Of a DNA stretch of 64,000 bases, positions 63,410-64,000 are shown one piece after another. Source of the DNA: Citrobacter koseri ATCC BAA-895. Its GTDB lineage: Bacteria; Pseudomonadota; Gammaproteobacteria; Enterobacterales; Enterobacteriaceae. The stretch covers positions 1,240,001 through 1,304,000 of the forward strand of contig NC_009792.1 in assembly GCF_000018045.1 (NCBI RefSeq), given 5' to 3'. Each line of letters opens with the position of its first letter. Position 1 is the first letter of the stretch. The notes beneath the pieces were generated by a model, which saw only the letters and a program-made list of their open reading frames with translations, was not told where the DNA came from and did no database searches. Both the position numbers and the translations under genes were made by a program.

Positions 63410-64000
63410 TTATGCGCGGGTCGCGGCTTTCATTGCCGTGACAAACGCTTTCAGCTCGGTCAGCATCTGGCCGGGGTTTGCGACGTTTTTCTCAATGAGC
63501 TTAACGATTGCTGACCCGGAAATCGCCCCGGCGGCGCCGGCTTCAATGGCACCTGTAACCTGTTCCGGGGAAGAGATGCCAAAGCCCTGCAACGGGGGCG
63601 CGGCGTTATACTCTTGCAGTTTTTCTACCAGATGATGCAGCGGTAATGCGGCGCGGTTTTCTGCGCCCGTCACGCCTGCCCGCGAAAGCAGATAGGTATA
63701 GCCGCGGCCATAAGAGGCTATCTGGCGCAACAGATCGTCATCGGCATTGGGCGGGCAGATGAAAATCGGCGCCACGTTGTAGCGTAATGCCGCCTGACGG
63801 AAGGGCGCAGACTCCTCAACAGGCACATCCGCCACCAGTACGGAATCCACGCCGACTTTCTCGCACTGCGCGTAGAATTCGTCGATCCCTTTGCTGAATA
63901 CCAGGTTGGCGTACATCAGCAGACCAATCGGAATCGTCGGGTGTTTCTGACGAATCAGCGCCAGCATCTCAAAGCATTGCGTAGGCGTTACGCCTGCGGC
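63410..64000 (-). CDS. trpA: Tryptophan synthase alpha subunit (partial, C-terminal)
   Basis: The last 196 residues of TrpA, whose start lies past the window edge (E. coli TrpA has 268). The alpha subunit cleaves indole-3-glycerol phosphate and channels indole to TrpB. The run VDSVLVADVPVEESAPFRQ and SRAGVTGAENRA match the enzyme. It is convergent with the diguanylate cyclase gene. Confidence 0.97.
   Translation of the reverse strand, partial: AAGVTPTQCFEMLALIRQKHPTIPIGLLMYANLVFSKGIDEFYAQCEKVGVDSVLVADVPVEESAPFRQAALRYNVAPIFICPPNADDDLLRQIASYGRGYTYLLSRAGVTGAENRAALPLHHLVEKLQEYNAAPPLQGFGISSPEQVTGAIEAGAAGAISGSAIVKLIEKNVANPGQMLTELKAFVTAMKAATRA

Overview
The window is a stretch of enterobacterial chromosome. 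Gene content, protein lengths and gene order from prs to trpA match the Escherichia coli K-12 prs-hemA-nar-tyrT-hns-adhE-opp-tonB-trpA segment. Three blocks differ from E. coli. There is a Klebsiella-type assimilatory nitrate (nas) cluster next to ychN. A DUF1883-like gene and a chemoreceptor gene lie between chaC and ychN. A small unknown gene and a diguanylate cyclase lie between ompW and trpA. Together these suggest Citrobacter or a close relative. The genus is an inference from content, not proof.

Layout. Positions 14-8150: prs, ispE and lolB on the minus strand, divergent from the hemA-prfA-prmC-sirB2-sirB1-kdsA operon (ribose-phosphate, isoprenoid, lipoprotein sorting, haem, translation termination, LPS). 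8217-10722: chaA and chaBC (cation/proton exchange; glutathione turnover). 10753-13507: DUF1883-like protein, a dCACHE-type chemoreceptor with a likely flagellar sigma-28 promoter, and ychN. 13581-24646: nasR followed by nasF-nasE-nasD-(nasC/nasB fusion)-nasA, encoding nitrate uptake and reduction of nitrate to ammonium. The nasF leader carries two NtrC-like sites, a sigma-54 promoter, a NasR-type hexaloop hairpin and a terminator, in that order.

24702-37391: ychO, the narXL sensor/regulator pair, the narK transporter and the respiratory nitrate reductase narGHJI, with clear FNR and NarL sites. Assimilatory and respiratory nitrate systems are therefore side by side, separated by one outer-membrane protein gene. 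37392-38264: a repeat-rich region (duplicated narI terminator, REP elements, tRNA-end stubs) leading into two tRNA-Tyr genes on the minus strand.

38346-48592: purU, ychJ, rssA, rssB, galU, hns, tdk, adhE and ychE, with galU and hns convergent and tdk and adhE convergent over terminators. 49364-54988: oppABCDF oligopeptide importer behind a long leader. 55053-61413: yciU, clsA, the tiny yciY, yciI, tonB, yciA, yciB, yciC and ompW; no kch gene is present between clsA and yciI. 61539-63358: a 91-residue unknown protein and a membrane diguanylate cyclase. 63410-64000: the C-terminal part of trpA, cut by the window edge.

I see no prophage, insertion sequence, CRISPR array or rRNA operon. The most notable material is the nas cluster, with its fused NasC-NasB protein and layered control region, and the chemoreceptor beside it.
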